DNA of 64,000 nt from JAEUJM01 sp044221555 (GCA_044221555.1 JBGAOY010000013.1:1-64000); one strand, 5' to 3'; positions 41,788 through 50,858 are shown, counted from the stretch's first letter. Notes: generated from the letters alone by a model not told the origin. Translations and numbers: made by a program.

Positions 41788-42396
41788 TCAGGCGGCGGGC
41801 AGGTCGACGTAGCCGTTGTTCGGGGCGTTGTCGGTGTCGGTGCCGCCGGCGGGCCGGGGGTCGAAGGTCATCTCGATGCGGGCCGAGACGCTGGCGGCGC
41901 CGGGCAGGCAGGAGACCGGCACCCGCACCTTGTAGGTGTTGGGGGCGAGGTACTGGATGGTGCCGCCGGTGCCGGTGGGCGCCGTGGCCGTGCAGTCGAG
42001 GCCCGAGGGGATGGCGATGCCCTGGTCGTTCAACAGGTCGATCGGCAGGTTGGCGGTGGTCTCGCCGGTGAACACCGCGGGGCTGCCGACGGTGTGGAGG
42101 GTGGTGAGGAACTCCTCACCGGGGAGCGGGCTCGTGTCCCAGTAGATCCGGATGGCGGTGTTGGTGCCCCGCCAGGACTTCGTGGTCACCGGGTCGACGC
42201 CACGGGCCACGGCGACCTTCACGACGTAGCGGTCGGAGGCCGAGTCGAGCCGCACCACGTAGCGGCCGATGTCGCCCTGCGGCCGTACGGCGTCGCCGGT
42301 CGGATCGGTCGCCGAGACGGCGGCGGACGGGGCCAGGGTGAAGCCGAAGGCGGTGGCGGCCACGAGGGCGGCGGCCAGGAGTCGTCGCATCTGCAT
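41788..42396 (-). CDS. Secreted protein of unknown function, paralogue of the next gene
   Basis: A 202-aa exported protein: signal peptide RRLLAAALVAATAFGFTLAP, then TDPTGDAVRPQGDIGRYVVR, a beta-rich middle (TAIRIYWDTSPLPGEEFLTT), a Cys pair (GLDCTATAP and VPVSCLPGA), and the end TFDPRPAGGTDTDNAPNNGY. The order GDAV..GDI, APNTYKVRVP.SCL, R.E..F and PAGG..D.APN.G recurs in the protein at 42494, so the two arose by duplication. A jelly-roll or Ig-like fold is plausible, inference only. Confidence 0.75.
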   Translation of the reverse strand: MQMRRLLAAALVAATAFGFTLAPSAAVSATDPTGDAVRPQGDIGRYVVRLDSASDRYVVKVAVARGVDPVTTKSWRGTNTAIRIYWDTSPLPGEEFLTTLHTVGSPAVFTGETTANLPIDLLNDQGIAIPSGLDCTATAPTGTGGTIQYLAPNTYKVRVPVSCLPGAASVSARIEMTFDPRPAGGTDTDNAPNNGYVDLPAA

Positions 42397-42466
42397 ACCT
42401 CACGAAGGGGTCGTCGGAACGAGCCCCAAGGTGCCAGATGCGACAAATCATGTCAAGTTGTAACCC

Positions 42467-42484
42467 ACCCCCGAACGAGGGGGT
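42467..42484. terminator. Small hairpin ACCCCC-GAACGA-GGGGGT
   Basis: Perfect six-base stem with a six-base loop, just past the stop of the minus-strand gene at 42494 and upstream of the next gene. A weak terminator or insulator is likely. Confidence 0.5.
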
Positions 42485-42493
42485 AGGTCGGCC

Positions 42494-43063
42494 TCAGGGC
42501 GCCGCCTGCAGCCTCGAGCCCCAGCCGGTGTTCGGCGACTTGTCGACGCTGACGCTGCCCCCCGCCGGCGGCGTGTCGAAGAACATGCGGAACCGGGCCC
42601 GGACCGAGGTGATGTCGGTGTCCAGGCAGTCCGACGGGACGAAGACCTTGTAGATGTTGGGGGCGGTGAACGACGCCGTGGCGCCGCAGGTGAGCGGCCC
42701 GGGGACCGCCGAGAGGAGATCGGTCACCTCGGCGGTGAAGACGCCCTCCACCTTGTGGGCCACCACCTGCACGTCGGGGCCGGTGTGGGTGTTCGTGGTG
42801 TCGAGCTGCACCACGAGGCGGGTCTGCGGGCTGTTCCACGCCGCCGCGGTCGCGGGGTCGGTCCCCTGGCGCAGCGTGACCCGGCCCTTGAAGCCGGTGA
42901 GGAAGATGTCCGTGAAGTTGGCGCTGTAGGTGCCCGTGACGATGTCGCCCTTGGGCACCGCGTCGCCGATGGCGTCCTCCCGCGGCGGCGCCGCCGACGC
43001 CCCCGGAGCGGCCGACACCACGGCCAGGACCCCCACCAACGCTGCCACGACGACTCGACGCAT
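42494..43063 (-). CDS. Secreted protein of unknown function, paralogue of the previous gene
   Basis: A 189-aa exported protein with signal peptide RRVVVAALVGVLAVVSAAPG. The mature start EDAIGDAVPKGDIVTGTYSA, the Cys pair (GPLTCGATA and VPSDCLDTD), APNIYKVFVPSDCL and the C-terminal FFDTPPAGGSVSVDKSPNTG line up with the protein at 41788. It probably forms one beta-sandwich domain with one disulfide. No known family. The two genes are 97 bp apart with a hairpin between them. Confidence 0.75.
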   Translation of the reverse strand: MRRVVVAALVGVLAVVSAAPGASAAPPREDAIGDAVPKGDIVTGTYSANFTDIFLTGFKGRVTLRQGTDPATAAAWNSPQTRLVVQLDTTNTHTGPDVQVVAHKVEGVFTAEVTDLLSAVPGPLTCGATASFTAPNIYKVFVPSDCLDTDITSVRARFRMFFDTPPAGGSVSVDKSPNTGWGSRLQAAP

Positions 43064-43152
43064 GCCCCGCTCCTCGGCTCGGTTGCGGCGGCGATCCTAG
43101 GGCCGGCGGCCCCGCGGCGCTGGCCGCCCGCGGTCGGCGGCGCCCGCGGTCC

Positions 43153-43527
43153 TCAGAGGCTGCGGACGTACTGCGCGACGGCCTCGATCTGCTCGTCGCT
43201 GAGCTCGGCGCCGAACGGCGGCATCCCGGTGTCGGGGCGGCCGTTCTCGATGATCTCGATCTGGTCGGCGATGTCCGGGTAGCGGCGGGCCACCCGGCCG
43301 TCGGCGAGCTTGGGGCCGATGGCGCCCGCGCCGTCGATCGCGTGGCAGTTCGCGCAGCTCTGCTCGTAGACCGCCTGACCGTCGACCGGGCCGTCGACCG
43401 CGGTGTCGTCCCCGTCGCCGCCACCGACCACGACGATCACCGCGACGCAGAGGACCAGCGTGATCGTGCCCACGATCACCCAGACGACCCAGCCCCGGTC
43501 GGACTCGTCGCGGCGCTGCGGGGTCAC
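43153..43527 (-). CDS. Membrane-anchored cytochrome c
   Basis: A 124-aa mono-haem class I cytochrome c. One N-terminal helix (GWVVWVIVGTITLVLCVAVI) anchors it. The haem motif is CANCH in QAVYEQSCANCHAIDG, and the distal Met is in RPDTGMPPFGAELSDEQ. The C-terminal helix EQIEAVAQYVRSL is typical. Its GTG start overlaps the TGA of the CaiB gene (GTGA), making it the last gene of a five-gene coupled operon. It would carry electrons on the outer face of the membrane. A lone cytochrome c after CaiB and a sulfatase is unusual, and its redox partner is unknown. Confidence 0.9.
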   Translation of the reverse strand: MTPQRRDESDRGWVVWVIVGTITLVLCVAVIVVVGGGDGDDTAVDGPVDGQAVYEQSCANCHAIDGAGAIGPKLADGRVARRYPDIADQIEIIENGRPDTGMPPFGAELSDEQIEAVAQYVRSL

Positions 43528-44807
43528 GGGGCCACCGGCTCGGCGGGCTCGCCGGGCTCGCCGTCCACCCGAGAGATCACCCCGGCCTCGGCGAGGCGCC
43601 CGAGGGCGGCGGCGTCCAGGCCGAGCTCGGCCTGCAGGACCTCGGCGGTGTGCTCGCCCACCCACGGGATGCGGGCGCCGACGGGGTCGGCCGGGTCCGC
43701 CAGGTTCGACAGCTTCACCGGGTTGCCGGGGATGAGCACCGGCTCGGGCACCCCGTCGATGCGCTCCATCTCCACCAGCATGCGGCGCACGGCGGTGTGC
43801 TCGTCCTCGATGACCTCGGGGGCGGTGTAGCAGCTGCCCGCGGCGATCCCGGCGGCACCGAGCGCGGCCGTGGCCTCCGCCCTCGTGCGCGTCGAGAGCC
43901 AGGCCTCGAGGGCGGGGCGGATGGTGTCCTCGAGGTGCACGACCCAGCCCGCCCGGGTGGCGAAGCGCTCCTCGCCGACCCACTCGGGGTGGCCGACGAG
44001 GTCGGCGAGGCGCTCGAACTGGTGCTCGCGGACGATCTGGACGACGACGAAGCCGTCGGACGCGGCGAACGCGTCGAGGATCAGGTGCATCGGGCTCTCC
44101 GGCCGGATGCCGAGCGACCACATGTTGGTGACCACGTCGGTCATCGACAGCAGGGCGTCGAGCATGGCCACGTCGACCTGCTGGCCGAGTCCGGTGCGGT
44201 CCCGCTCGCGCAGCGCGGCGAGCACGCCGATCACCGCGAAGAGGGCCGAGGAGATGTCGCCCAGCGCCCCGACGGGGTTCGGCCGGGGCGGCTCGCCCGG
44301 CCGGCGGGCCCACTCGTAGACGCCGGACATGGCCTCGACCACCGAGGCGTAGGCGGGCTGGTCGCGGTAGGGGCTGTGCTCGCCGTCGGCGTTGGGGGCG
44401 TTGCCGAAGCCCGAGACCGAGACGTAGATCACGCCCGGGTGGCGGGCGGAGACCTCGGCGTAGGACAGGCCGAGGCGGTCCATGGTCCCGGCCTTGAAGT
44501 TCTCGGCGACCACGTCGAAGTGGGGGACGAGGTCGAGGAACAGGTCCCGGCCCTCGGGCGCCTTCAGGTCGATGCCGACGCTGCGCTTGGCCAGGTTGTT
44601 GCGCAGGAACGTGGCGCCGACCGGGCGACCCCAGGGGTCGGCCATGGCGGGGTGGGCGCCCCGGCCCGATTCGCCGAGGGTGGGGTGCTCGACCTTGACC
44701 ACCTCCGCGCCGAGGCGGCTGAGGAGCTGGGTGCCGTAAGGCAGGGCCTGCATCTGCTCGGCGGCGAGGACGCGGACCCCCGCCAGTGGCCCCACGCCGG
44801 CGGTCAC
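43524..44807 (-). CDS. CaiB/BaiF family CoA-transferase
   Basis: A 427-aa class III CoA-transferase. The GTG at 44807 overlaps the TGA of the beta-propeller gene. Visible are GVRVLAAEQMQALPYGTQLL, AEVVKVEHPTLGESGRGAHP, LKAPEGRDLFLDLVPHFDVV, VVAENFKAGTMDRLGLSYAE, HPGVIYVSVSGFGNAPNADG and QVDVAMLDALLSMTDVVTNM. It differs from the enzyme at 38827 in having a full C-terminal third (GFVVVQIVREHQFERLADLV). It would activate or deactivate an acid by CoA transfer in the cytoplasm. Co-translation with exported proteins on one mRNA is striking. Confidence 0.92.
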   Translation of the reverse strand: MTAGVGPLAGVRVLAAEQMQALPYGTQLLSRLGAEVVKVEHPTLGESGRGAHPAMADPWGRPVGATFLRNNLAKRSVGIDLKAPEGRDLFLDLVPHFDVVAENFKAGTMDRLGLSYAEVSARHPGVIYVSVSGFGNAPNADGEHSPYRDQPAYASVVEAMSGVYEWARRPGEPPRPNPVGALGDISSALFAVIGVLAALRERDRTGLGQQVDVAMLDALLSMTDVVTNMWSLGIRPESPMHLILDAFAASDGFVVVQIVREHQFERLADLVGHPEWVGEERFATRAGWVVHLEDTIRPALEAWLSTRTRAEATAALGAAGIAAGSCYTAPEVIEDEHTAVRRMLVEMERIDGVPEPVLIPGNPVKLSNLADPADPVGARIPWVGEHTAEVLQAELGLDAAALGRLAEAGVISRVDGEPGEPAEPVAP

Positions 44808-46945
44808 GACGGCGACCCCGCGTCGAGGGCGCCGGCGGTCACGACCGTCACCGCGTGCGAGCCGCTGTCCGCGACCACGGCCCGGCCGGAGCCGTCCGTC
44901 GCGGCGAGGACGGCCAGCGCGGTCGGGGCCTCGCCGACGGCCGTGGTGCGGGCCACGCCGGTGACGGCGTCGATCACGCTCACCGAGGCGGTGGCGCCGC
45001 CGGCCACCCACACCCGGCCGGCGCCGACGGCCAGCGCGCTCGGCAGGGCGCCGACGCGGGTGGCCTGCGCTCGGCCGGTGGCGGGATCGACCCGGCTGAC
45101 GGTGCCGTCGCCCCGGTTCAGGACCCACACGAGGTCCTGCTCCTCGTCGACGGCGACGGCGACCGGATCGGCGCCGGTGCCCACCCGGTCGACCACCGCG
45201 GCGGTGGCGGGGTCGAGGCGGAGGACCTGGCCGCCGGTGCGGTCGGTGACCCAGACCGCGTCGTCGGCGACCGCGAGGCCGCGGGGCTGGCCGCCGACGG
45301 TCGTCGTGGCGGTGACGGAGGCGGTGGCGGGGTCGATGCGCGAGACCGTACCGCCGTAGCCGACGACCCAGACCCATCCGGCGCCGGCGGCGATCGCGAC
45401 GGGCGCGGCGTCGACCCGCACGGTGGCCGTCACCGTCGCGGTCGCCGGGTCGACCCGGCTCACCGTGCCCGCCAGGCTGCCCACCGACCACAGGGCCCCG
45501 GCGTCGTCAGCGGCGAGGGCCACCGGCCCGTCGCCCACCGTGACCTCGGCGGTCACCTCGCCCGTGCCGGGGTCGAGGCGGTCGAGGCGGTCGTCCTCGT
45601 AGGCCGCGACCCAGACCGCGCCGCCCGCCTCGGCCAGGGCGCCCGGGCCCCGACCGACCTCGGTGGTGGCCGTGACCTCGCCGCCGTCGGCGCGGAGCCG
45701 GGTGACGGTGTCGTCACCGAAGTCGGCCACCCAGACCGCGTCGGTGGTGGCGAGCGCGGCCGCCGGCGAGTCGCCGACCGCCACCGCCGCCGTCGTCAGC
45801 GGCGGCGTCCCCACGTCGATGCGGGCGACCGCGGCGCCCTGGTACTCGGCGACCCACAGGCCCTCGTCGGTCACCGCGAGGGCGCCGGGCCCGGGCCCGA
45901 CCGGGAGGGCGACGAGCTCGCCCCAGTCGCTGGCCGGGTCGATCCTCGTCACCCGGTCCGACCCGGAGTCGGCCGACCAGACCGCCCCACCGGCCTCCGC
46001 CAGGGCCGCCGGTTGGTCGCCCACGTCGTAGGCGGTGACGAGGCGACCGGCGACGGGGTCGATCCTCCCGACCGTGTGGGACGCGTAGTTCGCGGCCCAC
46101 ACCGAGCCCGATGCGGCCAGCAACGCCACCGGTCGGGCGCCGCCGCTGCCCACCGGATCCCCGGCCGAGAGTGCACCTGGGGCCGCGTCCAGGGGGACGG
46201 GCGTGACCGAGTCGTCCTCGTGGTTCGCCACCCAGACGGCCTGGTCCGTGGCCGCCAGGGCCAGCGGGGACCGGCCCACGTCGATCGTGTCGGTGACCTC
46301 GCCGCGCGCCGGGTCGAGCCGGGTCACCGTGTCGTCGGCGGCATCGGCCACCCAGACGCCGCCGCCGGCGGCCAGCAGCGACCCGGGCGACGACCCGACG
46401 GCGACGGGCTCGAGGGCCTCGTTGCGACGGGCGTCGACCCGTGCGACCGTGCCCCGGTCGGGGACGCTGGCCCAGACCGACCCACCGGCGACCACGACGT
46501 CGGCCGGCGCGCCGCCGAGGGGCACCGTGGCCCGCACCCCGCCGTCGTCGGGGTCGAGACGAACGAGCGCGTCGCCGGCCCGGTCGGCCACCCACACCGC
46601 GTCGTCCCCGGCGGCGAGGGCCACGGGGCCCTCCCCCACCGCCACGGCGTGGGCCGTGCCGTCGGGGTCGAGGCGGGTGACCGTGCCGGTGCCGTGGTGG
46701 GTGGTCCACACCGCGCCGAAGGCGGCGAGCAGATCGCCGGGATCGGGCGCCACCGGCGTGCGGGCGGCCACCGCCCACGGGCCGCCACCGGCGTCGACCG
46801 CGACCGCCGCGCTCGTCGCGGGGACGCCCACGCCGCGACCGCCGCCGCCGTCGTCGTCCTCCGCGATGGCGATCACCACCGCGAGCAGTCCCCCGACGAG
46901 GAGGAGGGCCAGCGCCAGCACCGCCCCGCGGCCGGGCACCCTCAC
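44804..46945 (-). CDS. Membrane-anchored YVTN-type beta-propeller protein
   Basis: A 713-aa protein starting at GTG 46945, coupled to the sulfatase by GTGA. One N-terminal helix (AVLALALLLVGGLLAVVIAI) anchors it, and an acidic linker EDDDGGGG follows. The rest is about fifteen complete 40-residue repeats plus a partial one, of the pattern AVWVAD..DDTVTRLDP..GEV..TV.VG..P.ALA. This is typical of YVTN/virginiamycin-B-lyase-like propellers, enough for two propeller domains. Very Ala/Val/Asp-rich, no Cys pairs. It probably faces outward and binds a polymer or scaffolds the sulfatase (inference). No enzymatic motif is seen. Confidence 0.85.
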   Translation of the reverse strand: MRVPGRGAVLALALLLVGGLLAVVIAIAEDDDGGGGRGVGVPATSAAVAVDAGGGPWAVAARTPVAPDPGDLLAAFGAVWTTHHGTGTVTRLDPDGTAHAVAVGEGPVALAAGDDAVWVADRAGDALVRLDPDDGGVRATVPLGGAPADVVVAGGSVWASVPDRGTVARVDARRNEALEPVAVGSSPGSLLAAGGGVWVADAADDTVTRLDPARGEVTDTIDVGRSPLALAATDQAVWVANHEDDSVTPVPLDAAPGALSAGDPVGSGGARPVALLAASGSVWAANYASHTVGRIDPVAGRLVTAYDVGDQPAALAEAGGAVWSADSGSDRVTRIDPASDWGELVALPVGPGPGALAVTDEGLWVAEYQGAAVARIDVGTPPLTTAAVAVGDSPAAALATTDAVWVADFGDDTVTRLRADGGEVTATTEVGRGPGALAEAGGAVWVAAYEDDRLDRLDPGTGEVTAEVTVGDGPVALAADDAGALWSVGSLAGTVSRVDPATATVTATVRVDAAPVAIAAGAGWVWVVGYGGTVSRIDPATASVTATTTVGGQPRGLAVADDAVWVTDRTGGQVLRLDPATAAVVDRVGTGADPVAVAVDEEQDLVWVLNRGDGTVSRVDPATGRAQATRVGALPSALAVGAGRVWVAGGATASVSVIDAVTGVARTTAVGEAPTALAVLAATDGSGRAVVADSGSHAVTVVTAGALDAGSPS

Positions 46946-48528
46946 GGGACGTCCGCCCCTTCGAGCTCCCGGCAGGTGGGGCCGGCGCACGCCGCGAGCT
47001 GCTCGGTCAGCCGGGCGAGCCGGTCGAGCAGCGCCGGGTCGGCGGTGGCCGCCAGGTTGTGGCGCTGCTCGGGGTCCGCGACCACGTCGTAGAGCTCCAC
47101 CTCGCCGGTGACGTAGGCGACGTAGGTGTACCGACCCGTGCGCACGCCCGAGAACTGCGGCGGCGTCGGGCCCTCGCCCCGGGACTCGTGGCCGTCGGTG
47201 TCGCCGACGAGCGGGGCGACGTCGACGTCGCCGGGCAGCGTCGTCGCGGTGGTGGGGGGCGCGGCGCCGGCGCCGTCCGTGGCGGGCGGCGGCACGTAGC
47301 CCGGCGCCAACGGCGGCCAGTGCTCGAGCAGCAGCGCTCTCCGACCCGATCCCTCGGCCCGGCCGAGCCAGAGGTCCGAGAGGTCGCGGCCGTCGACGAA
47401 GTCGGGCGCGTCCGCCCCCGCCAGCGCCGCGAAGGTCGGGGGCAGGTCGACGTTGCCCACCAGCGCGTCGGACGTCGCCCCCGCGGCCACCCCCGGGCCC
47501 CGCACGAGCAGCGGCACCCGGATGTCCTCCTCGTAGGCCGACTGCTTGCCGGCCTTCAGGCGGTGCTGGCCGAGGTGGAAGCCGTTGTCGGAGGTGAAGA
47601 CCACGTACGTGTCGTCGAGCTGGCCCGACTCGTCGAGGCCCCGGAACAGGCCGTCGAGCTCCCGATCGAGCGTGCGCAGCGACGCCAGCCGGTTCCGGTA
47701 GCGGTCGTCGATCTCGGCCTGTTGCTCGTCGGTGAGGGGCGGCAGGCCCGACACCCAGGCGGGGGCCGAGGGGTCCACCTCGTCGAAGCTGCCGCCGCGG
47801 GGCGCAGTGGCGTCGGCGTAGGCGTCCTCGTCGCCCGGCCCCGGCGTGGCCGGCTCGTGGGGGGCGTCCACCGACAACCAGGTGAAGAAGGGCTCGCCGG
47901 CGGCGTCCGCGTCGGCGGCGACGTCGGCGGCCTGCTGCACGAGGACGTGGGCCGAGTGGTCCTCGGGGGCGTCGCCGTAGCGGACGAGGCGGCCGTCCTC
48001 GTTGAGGGTGTAGTCGTACCCGGCCTCGGTGGAGCCGTCGACCGGGCTCGACCAGGTGTCCCAGCCCGGTGGCACGTAGGTGAGCCCGGCACCGCGGGGG
48101 TAGTGGTTCAGGTACTTGCCGAGCAGCGCCGTGCGGTAGCCGGCGGCGTCGAGCCAGGTCGCCACCGTCGACGACTCCACCCCGAGCGCGTGGGCCACCG
48201 GGAACCCGCCGTTGGTGCCCTCGTTGCTCTGCACCCCGGTGTTGTGGGCGTACTGGCCGCGGAGCATGGTCACCCGGGACGGGCAGCAGAGCGACACGCT
48301 GACGTAGGCGCGGGTGAAGGTGGTGCCGGCGTCGCCGAGCCACGACCGCACGTGGGGCATCGCCGCGAGGTCGTCGACCGCCATGTCGTCGGTGAGCACG
48401 AACAGCACGTTGGGACGGTCCGGGCCGGCGCCCGCGACGTCGTCCGATCCGCCGCCGCACGCCGCGCCGGTGGCGGCCAGCGCGAGCGCGAGCGCGACAC
48501 CGAGGACGGGGTGGCGCCGCCGGCTCAC
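46942..48528 (-). CDS. Sulfatase family lipoprotein
   Basis: A 528-aa type I sulfatase on a lipoprotein signal peptide (lipobox ending at Cys24, ATGAAC). The metal-binding start is RPNVLFVLTDDMAVDDL (Asp47, Asp48). The formylglycine motif C-x-P-x-R is SLCCPSRVTML with Cys81 the modified residue. The strand VVFTSDNGFHLGQHRLKAGK holds further metal ligands. ALLGKYLNHYPRG and DAPHEPATPGPGD match secreted sulfatases of the arylsulfatase/glucosamine-6-sulfatase type. It hydrolyses sulfate esters outside the membrane. No formylglycine-generating enzyme is encoded in the window. GTGA overlaps at both ends couple it to the lipoprotein and the propeller. Confidence 0.93.
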   Translation of the reverse strand: MSRRRHPVLGVALALALAATGAACGGGSDDVAGAGPDRPNVLFVLTDDMAVDDLAAMPHVRSWLGDAGTTFTRAYVSVSLCCPSRVTMLRGQYAHNTGVQSNEGTNGGFPVAHALGVESSTVATWLDAAGYRTALLGKYLNHYPRGAGLTYVPPGWDTWSSPVDGSTEAGYDYTLNEDGRLVRYGDAPEDHSAHVLVQQAADVAADADAAGEPFFTWLSVDAPHEPATPGPGDEDAYADATAPRGGSFDEVDPSAPAWVSGLPPLTDEQQAEIDDRYRNRLASLRTLDRELDGLFRGLDESGQLDDTYVVFTSDNGFHLGQHRLKAGKQSAYEEDIRVPLLVRGPGVAAGATSDALVGNVDLPPTFAALAGADAPDFVDGRDLSDLWLGRAEGSGRRALLLEHWPPLAPGYVPPPATDGAGAAPPTTATTLPGDVDVAPLVGDTDGHESRGEGPTPPQFSGVRTGRYTYVAYVTGEVELYDVVADPEQRHNLAATADPALLDRLARLTEQLAACAGPTCRELEGADVP

Positions 48529-49337
48529 GTCGGCACCTCCGGCAGCGGGGGCAGCTCCTTGGGCGGCACGTGGGCCGGGTCCACCGTCAACGACGCGAGC
48601 GCGGCGAGGGCGGCGTCGAGGTCGGCGGTGGTCAGGGCCTGGCCGAGGAGCTCGCCCTGGTACTGCCCGCCGTCGGTCGGGAAGGCGGCCGCGACCAGCC
48701 ACACCCGGGCCTCACCGTCGCAGTCGACGTAGGGCTGGACCTCGCCGCGCAGCGCGCCGTCCCCGGTGGCGAAGGCGAGGGCGTCGAGGGCCCGGCAGCC
48801 CTCCGGGATGGCACGGCCCGCCCGCGGCGACCGGGTGCCGCTCTCGAGGGAGCCCTGCGCGTTGTTCTCGTTCACGAAGCTCGCCGCGGGCGGGTCACCC
48901 ACGAACCGGGCGGCGCCCACCACGACCACCGGGTCGGTCTCGACGCGCGGGCCGAAGTCGGGACCGATGGTGAAGCCGGCCCTCGGCAGGTCGCCAGGCC
49001 GGGGCAGCTGGTCGTCCCAGCCGGCGGGCACGACCGCGGTGGTCGCCCCCACGAGGTCGCAGCGGCGCACGGCGGCGTCGTACGGCTCGGCGGCGGGCAG
49101 GTCGGCTTCGGCGGTGACCGCCTCGCGCACGGCCACGAGGTCCTCGCCGAGCGCCACCGGTTCGGCGGGGCCGTCGCAGGCCGGGTCACGGGGCGCGGCG
49201 ACCGCGCCGGCCGCATCGGGTGGGACCGCCGTGCTCGGCGACGTGGCCGCGGGCGCGGCGCCGTCATCTCCGCCGCCGCAGCCCGCCACCAGCACCGCGG
49301 CCACCAGCACCGCCGCTGCGGCGACCACCCTGGGCAC
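48525..49337 (-). CDS. Lipoprotein of unknown function, first gene of the sulfatase operon
   Basis: A 270-aa lipoprotein. GTG 49337 opens a lipoprotein signal (AAAVLVAAVLVAGCGGG, lipobox VAGC). The mature part is Asp/Pro-rich with two or three Cys (DPACDGPAEP, RRCDLVGAT, EGCRALDAL, YVDCDGEARV), which suggests disulfides. Strands FTIGPDFGPRVETDPVVVVG and GEVQPYVDCDGEARVWLVAA suggest a beta-rich domain. No known family. Its TGA overlaps the sulfatase GTG, so the two are made together. It is divergent from the KAS III-like gene with a 72-bp shared upstream region. Confidence 0.78.
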   Translation of the reverse strand: MPRVVAAAAVLVAAVLVAGCGGGDDGAAPAATSPSTAVPPDAAGAVAAPRDPACDGPAEPVALGEDLVAVREAVTAEADLPAAEPYDAAVRRCDLVGATTAVVPAGWDDQLPRPGDLPRAGFTIGPDFGPRVETDPVVVVGAARFVGDPPAASFVNENNAQGSLESGTRSPRAGRAIPEGCRALDALAFATGDGALRGEVQPYVDCDGEARVWLVAAAFPTDGGQYQGELLGQALTTADLDAALAALASLTVDPAHVPPKELPPLPEVPT

Positions 49338-49409
49338 GGGCGGTGACGTTACCCAACGGTCCTGCCGCCGTTTCGTCGTCCCGGAGGGCCGCCCGTACAC
49401 TCCCGCGCG

Positions 49410-50858
49410 ATGCGAGGGATCCTGAGCGCCGCCGCCTACGTGCCCTACCGCCGGCTGGACCGGGCTGAGGTCAAGGCCACCTTCGGCAAGGGCGGGGGTC
49501 GGGGCCGGCGCACGGTCGCCTCCTACGACGAGGACGCCACCACCCTCGCGGTCGAGGCCGGCCGCTTGGCGCTGCGCCGGGCCGCGGCCCTGGCCGACGG
49601 CGACGCCGTGGCCCCGGCCGGCGTGGTGTTCGCCACCACCGCCCCGCCCTACCTCGACAAGACCAACGCCACCGCGGTCCACGCCGCGCTGCGGCTGGAC
49701 CGCACCGCGGCAGCCCACGACGCCGTCGGCTCGTGCCGCTCGGGCGTGGGCGCCCTGCGATCCGCCCTCGAGGGGCGCACGCCGACGCTCGTGGTGGCCG
49801 GCGACCTCCGCTCGGGCGCCCCGACCAGCCCCGACGAGGCCGCGGGTGGCGACGCCGGCGCTGCGGTGCTCATGGGCGACGCCGCCGACGGCCCGCTGCT
49901 GGCCGAGCACCTCGCCTCGGTGTCGCTCACCGAGGAGTTCCTCGACCGCTGGCGGACCCCCGGCGACGCGAGCTCGAAGGTCTGGGAGGAGCGCTTCGGC
50001 GAGTCCGTGTACGTGCCCCTCGGCCGAGACGCCTGGGACCTCGCCCTGAAGACCGTCGAGCTCGGTGCCGACCAGGTCGCCCGGGTCGCGGTGGTCGGCA
50101 CCCACGCCCGCTCGATCGCCCGGCTGGGCAAGGCCCTCGGCCTCGGCGAGGGGGTCCTGCTCGACGACCGCAGCGCCACCATCGGCAACCCGGGCGCGGC
50201 CGCCGCCGGCCTGGCCCTCGCCGACCTGCTCGAGGGCGCGCAGCCCGGTCAGGTGCTCGCGCTGGTCTCGCTGGTCGACGGGGCCGACGTGTTCGTGTTC
50301 CGCGCCACCGACGCGGTGGCCGGGTGGAGTCCCGAGCGCACCCTCGACGACCAGGTCGCCGCCGGCGCCCCCGTCCCGTACGGCACGTTCCTCTCCTGGC
50401 GGGGCGAGGTGGCGGTGCAGCCGCCGAACCGCCCCGAGCCGCAGCGCGCCGCGGCGCCGCCGTCGGCCCGCCGGTCGGAGTGGAAGTTCGGCTTCGTCGG
50501 CTCCCGCGACCCGTCGGGCGCGCTGAGCCTCCCGCCGGCGCGGATCTCCTACGCCGACGGCACCCTCGACGCGGGCACGCCCGCGCCGATGGCCGACGTG
50601 GCCGCGACCATCGTGACCTTCACCATCGACCGCCTGGCCTACTCCCCCAGCCCGCCCATCGTCTTCGCGGTGGTCGACTTCGACGGCGGCGGCCGCTTCC
50701 CGGTCGAGCTCACCGACGTCGACCCCGACGCCCTCGCCATCGGCGACCGGGTGGAGATGACCTTCCGCCGCCTCACCACGAGCGACGGCGTCCACAACTA
50801 CTTCTGGAAGGCGCGGCCGGTCCGCGACGGTTCGTCGAGCGGGGAGGCCACGTCGTGA
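49410..50858 (+). CDS. KAS III/HMG-CoA-synthase-like domain fused to an OB-fold (DUF35) domain
   Basis: A 482-aa fusion. Residues about 1-320 form a thiolase-fold ketosynthase III-like domain (GILSAAAYVPYRRLDRAEV, APAGVVFATTAPPYLDKTNA). The likely nucleophile Cys is in HDAVGSCRSGVGALRSAL, and the late Asn-like element is in TIGNPGAAAAGLALADLLEG. Residues about 360-475 form an OB fold (DVAATIVTFTIDRL, DFDGGGRFPVELTDVD, GDRVEMTFRRLTTSDGVHNY) of the DUF35 kind. The zinc-ribbon Cys that normally precede that fold are absent. Such proteins partner with SCP-x-type thiolases; a thiolase gene follows after 79 bp of the dispersed element. Confidence 0.88.
   Translation: MRGILSAAAYVPYRRLDRAEVKATFGKGGGRGRRTVASYDEDATTLAVEAGRLALRRAAALADGDAVAPAGVVFATTAPPYLDKTNATAVHAALRLDRTAAAHDAVGSCRSGVGALRSALEGRTPTLVVAGDLRSGAPTSPDEAAGGDAGAAVLMGDAADGPLLAEHLASVSLTEEFLDRWRTPGDASSKVWEERFGESVYVPLGRDAWDLALKTVELGADQVARVAVVGTHARSIARLGKALGLGEGVLLDDRSATIGNPGAAAAGLALADLLEGAQPGQVLALVSLVDGADVFVFRATDAVAGWSPERTLDDQVAAGAPVPYGTFLSWRGEVAVQPPNRPEPQRAAAPPSARRSEWKFGFVGSRDPSGALSLPPARISYADGTLDAGTPAPMADVAATIVTFTIDRLAYSPSPPIVFAVVDFDGGGRFPVELTDVDPDALAIGDRVEMTFRRLTTSDGVHNYFWKARPVRDGSSSGEATS

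Noticed and set aside
41328..42071. Long open frames across the 68-bp array in several frames on both strands
   Set aside because: The repeat has no stop codon in most frames because of its composition, and its 68-bp period shifts the frame in each copy, so no consistent protein exists.
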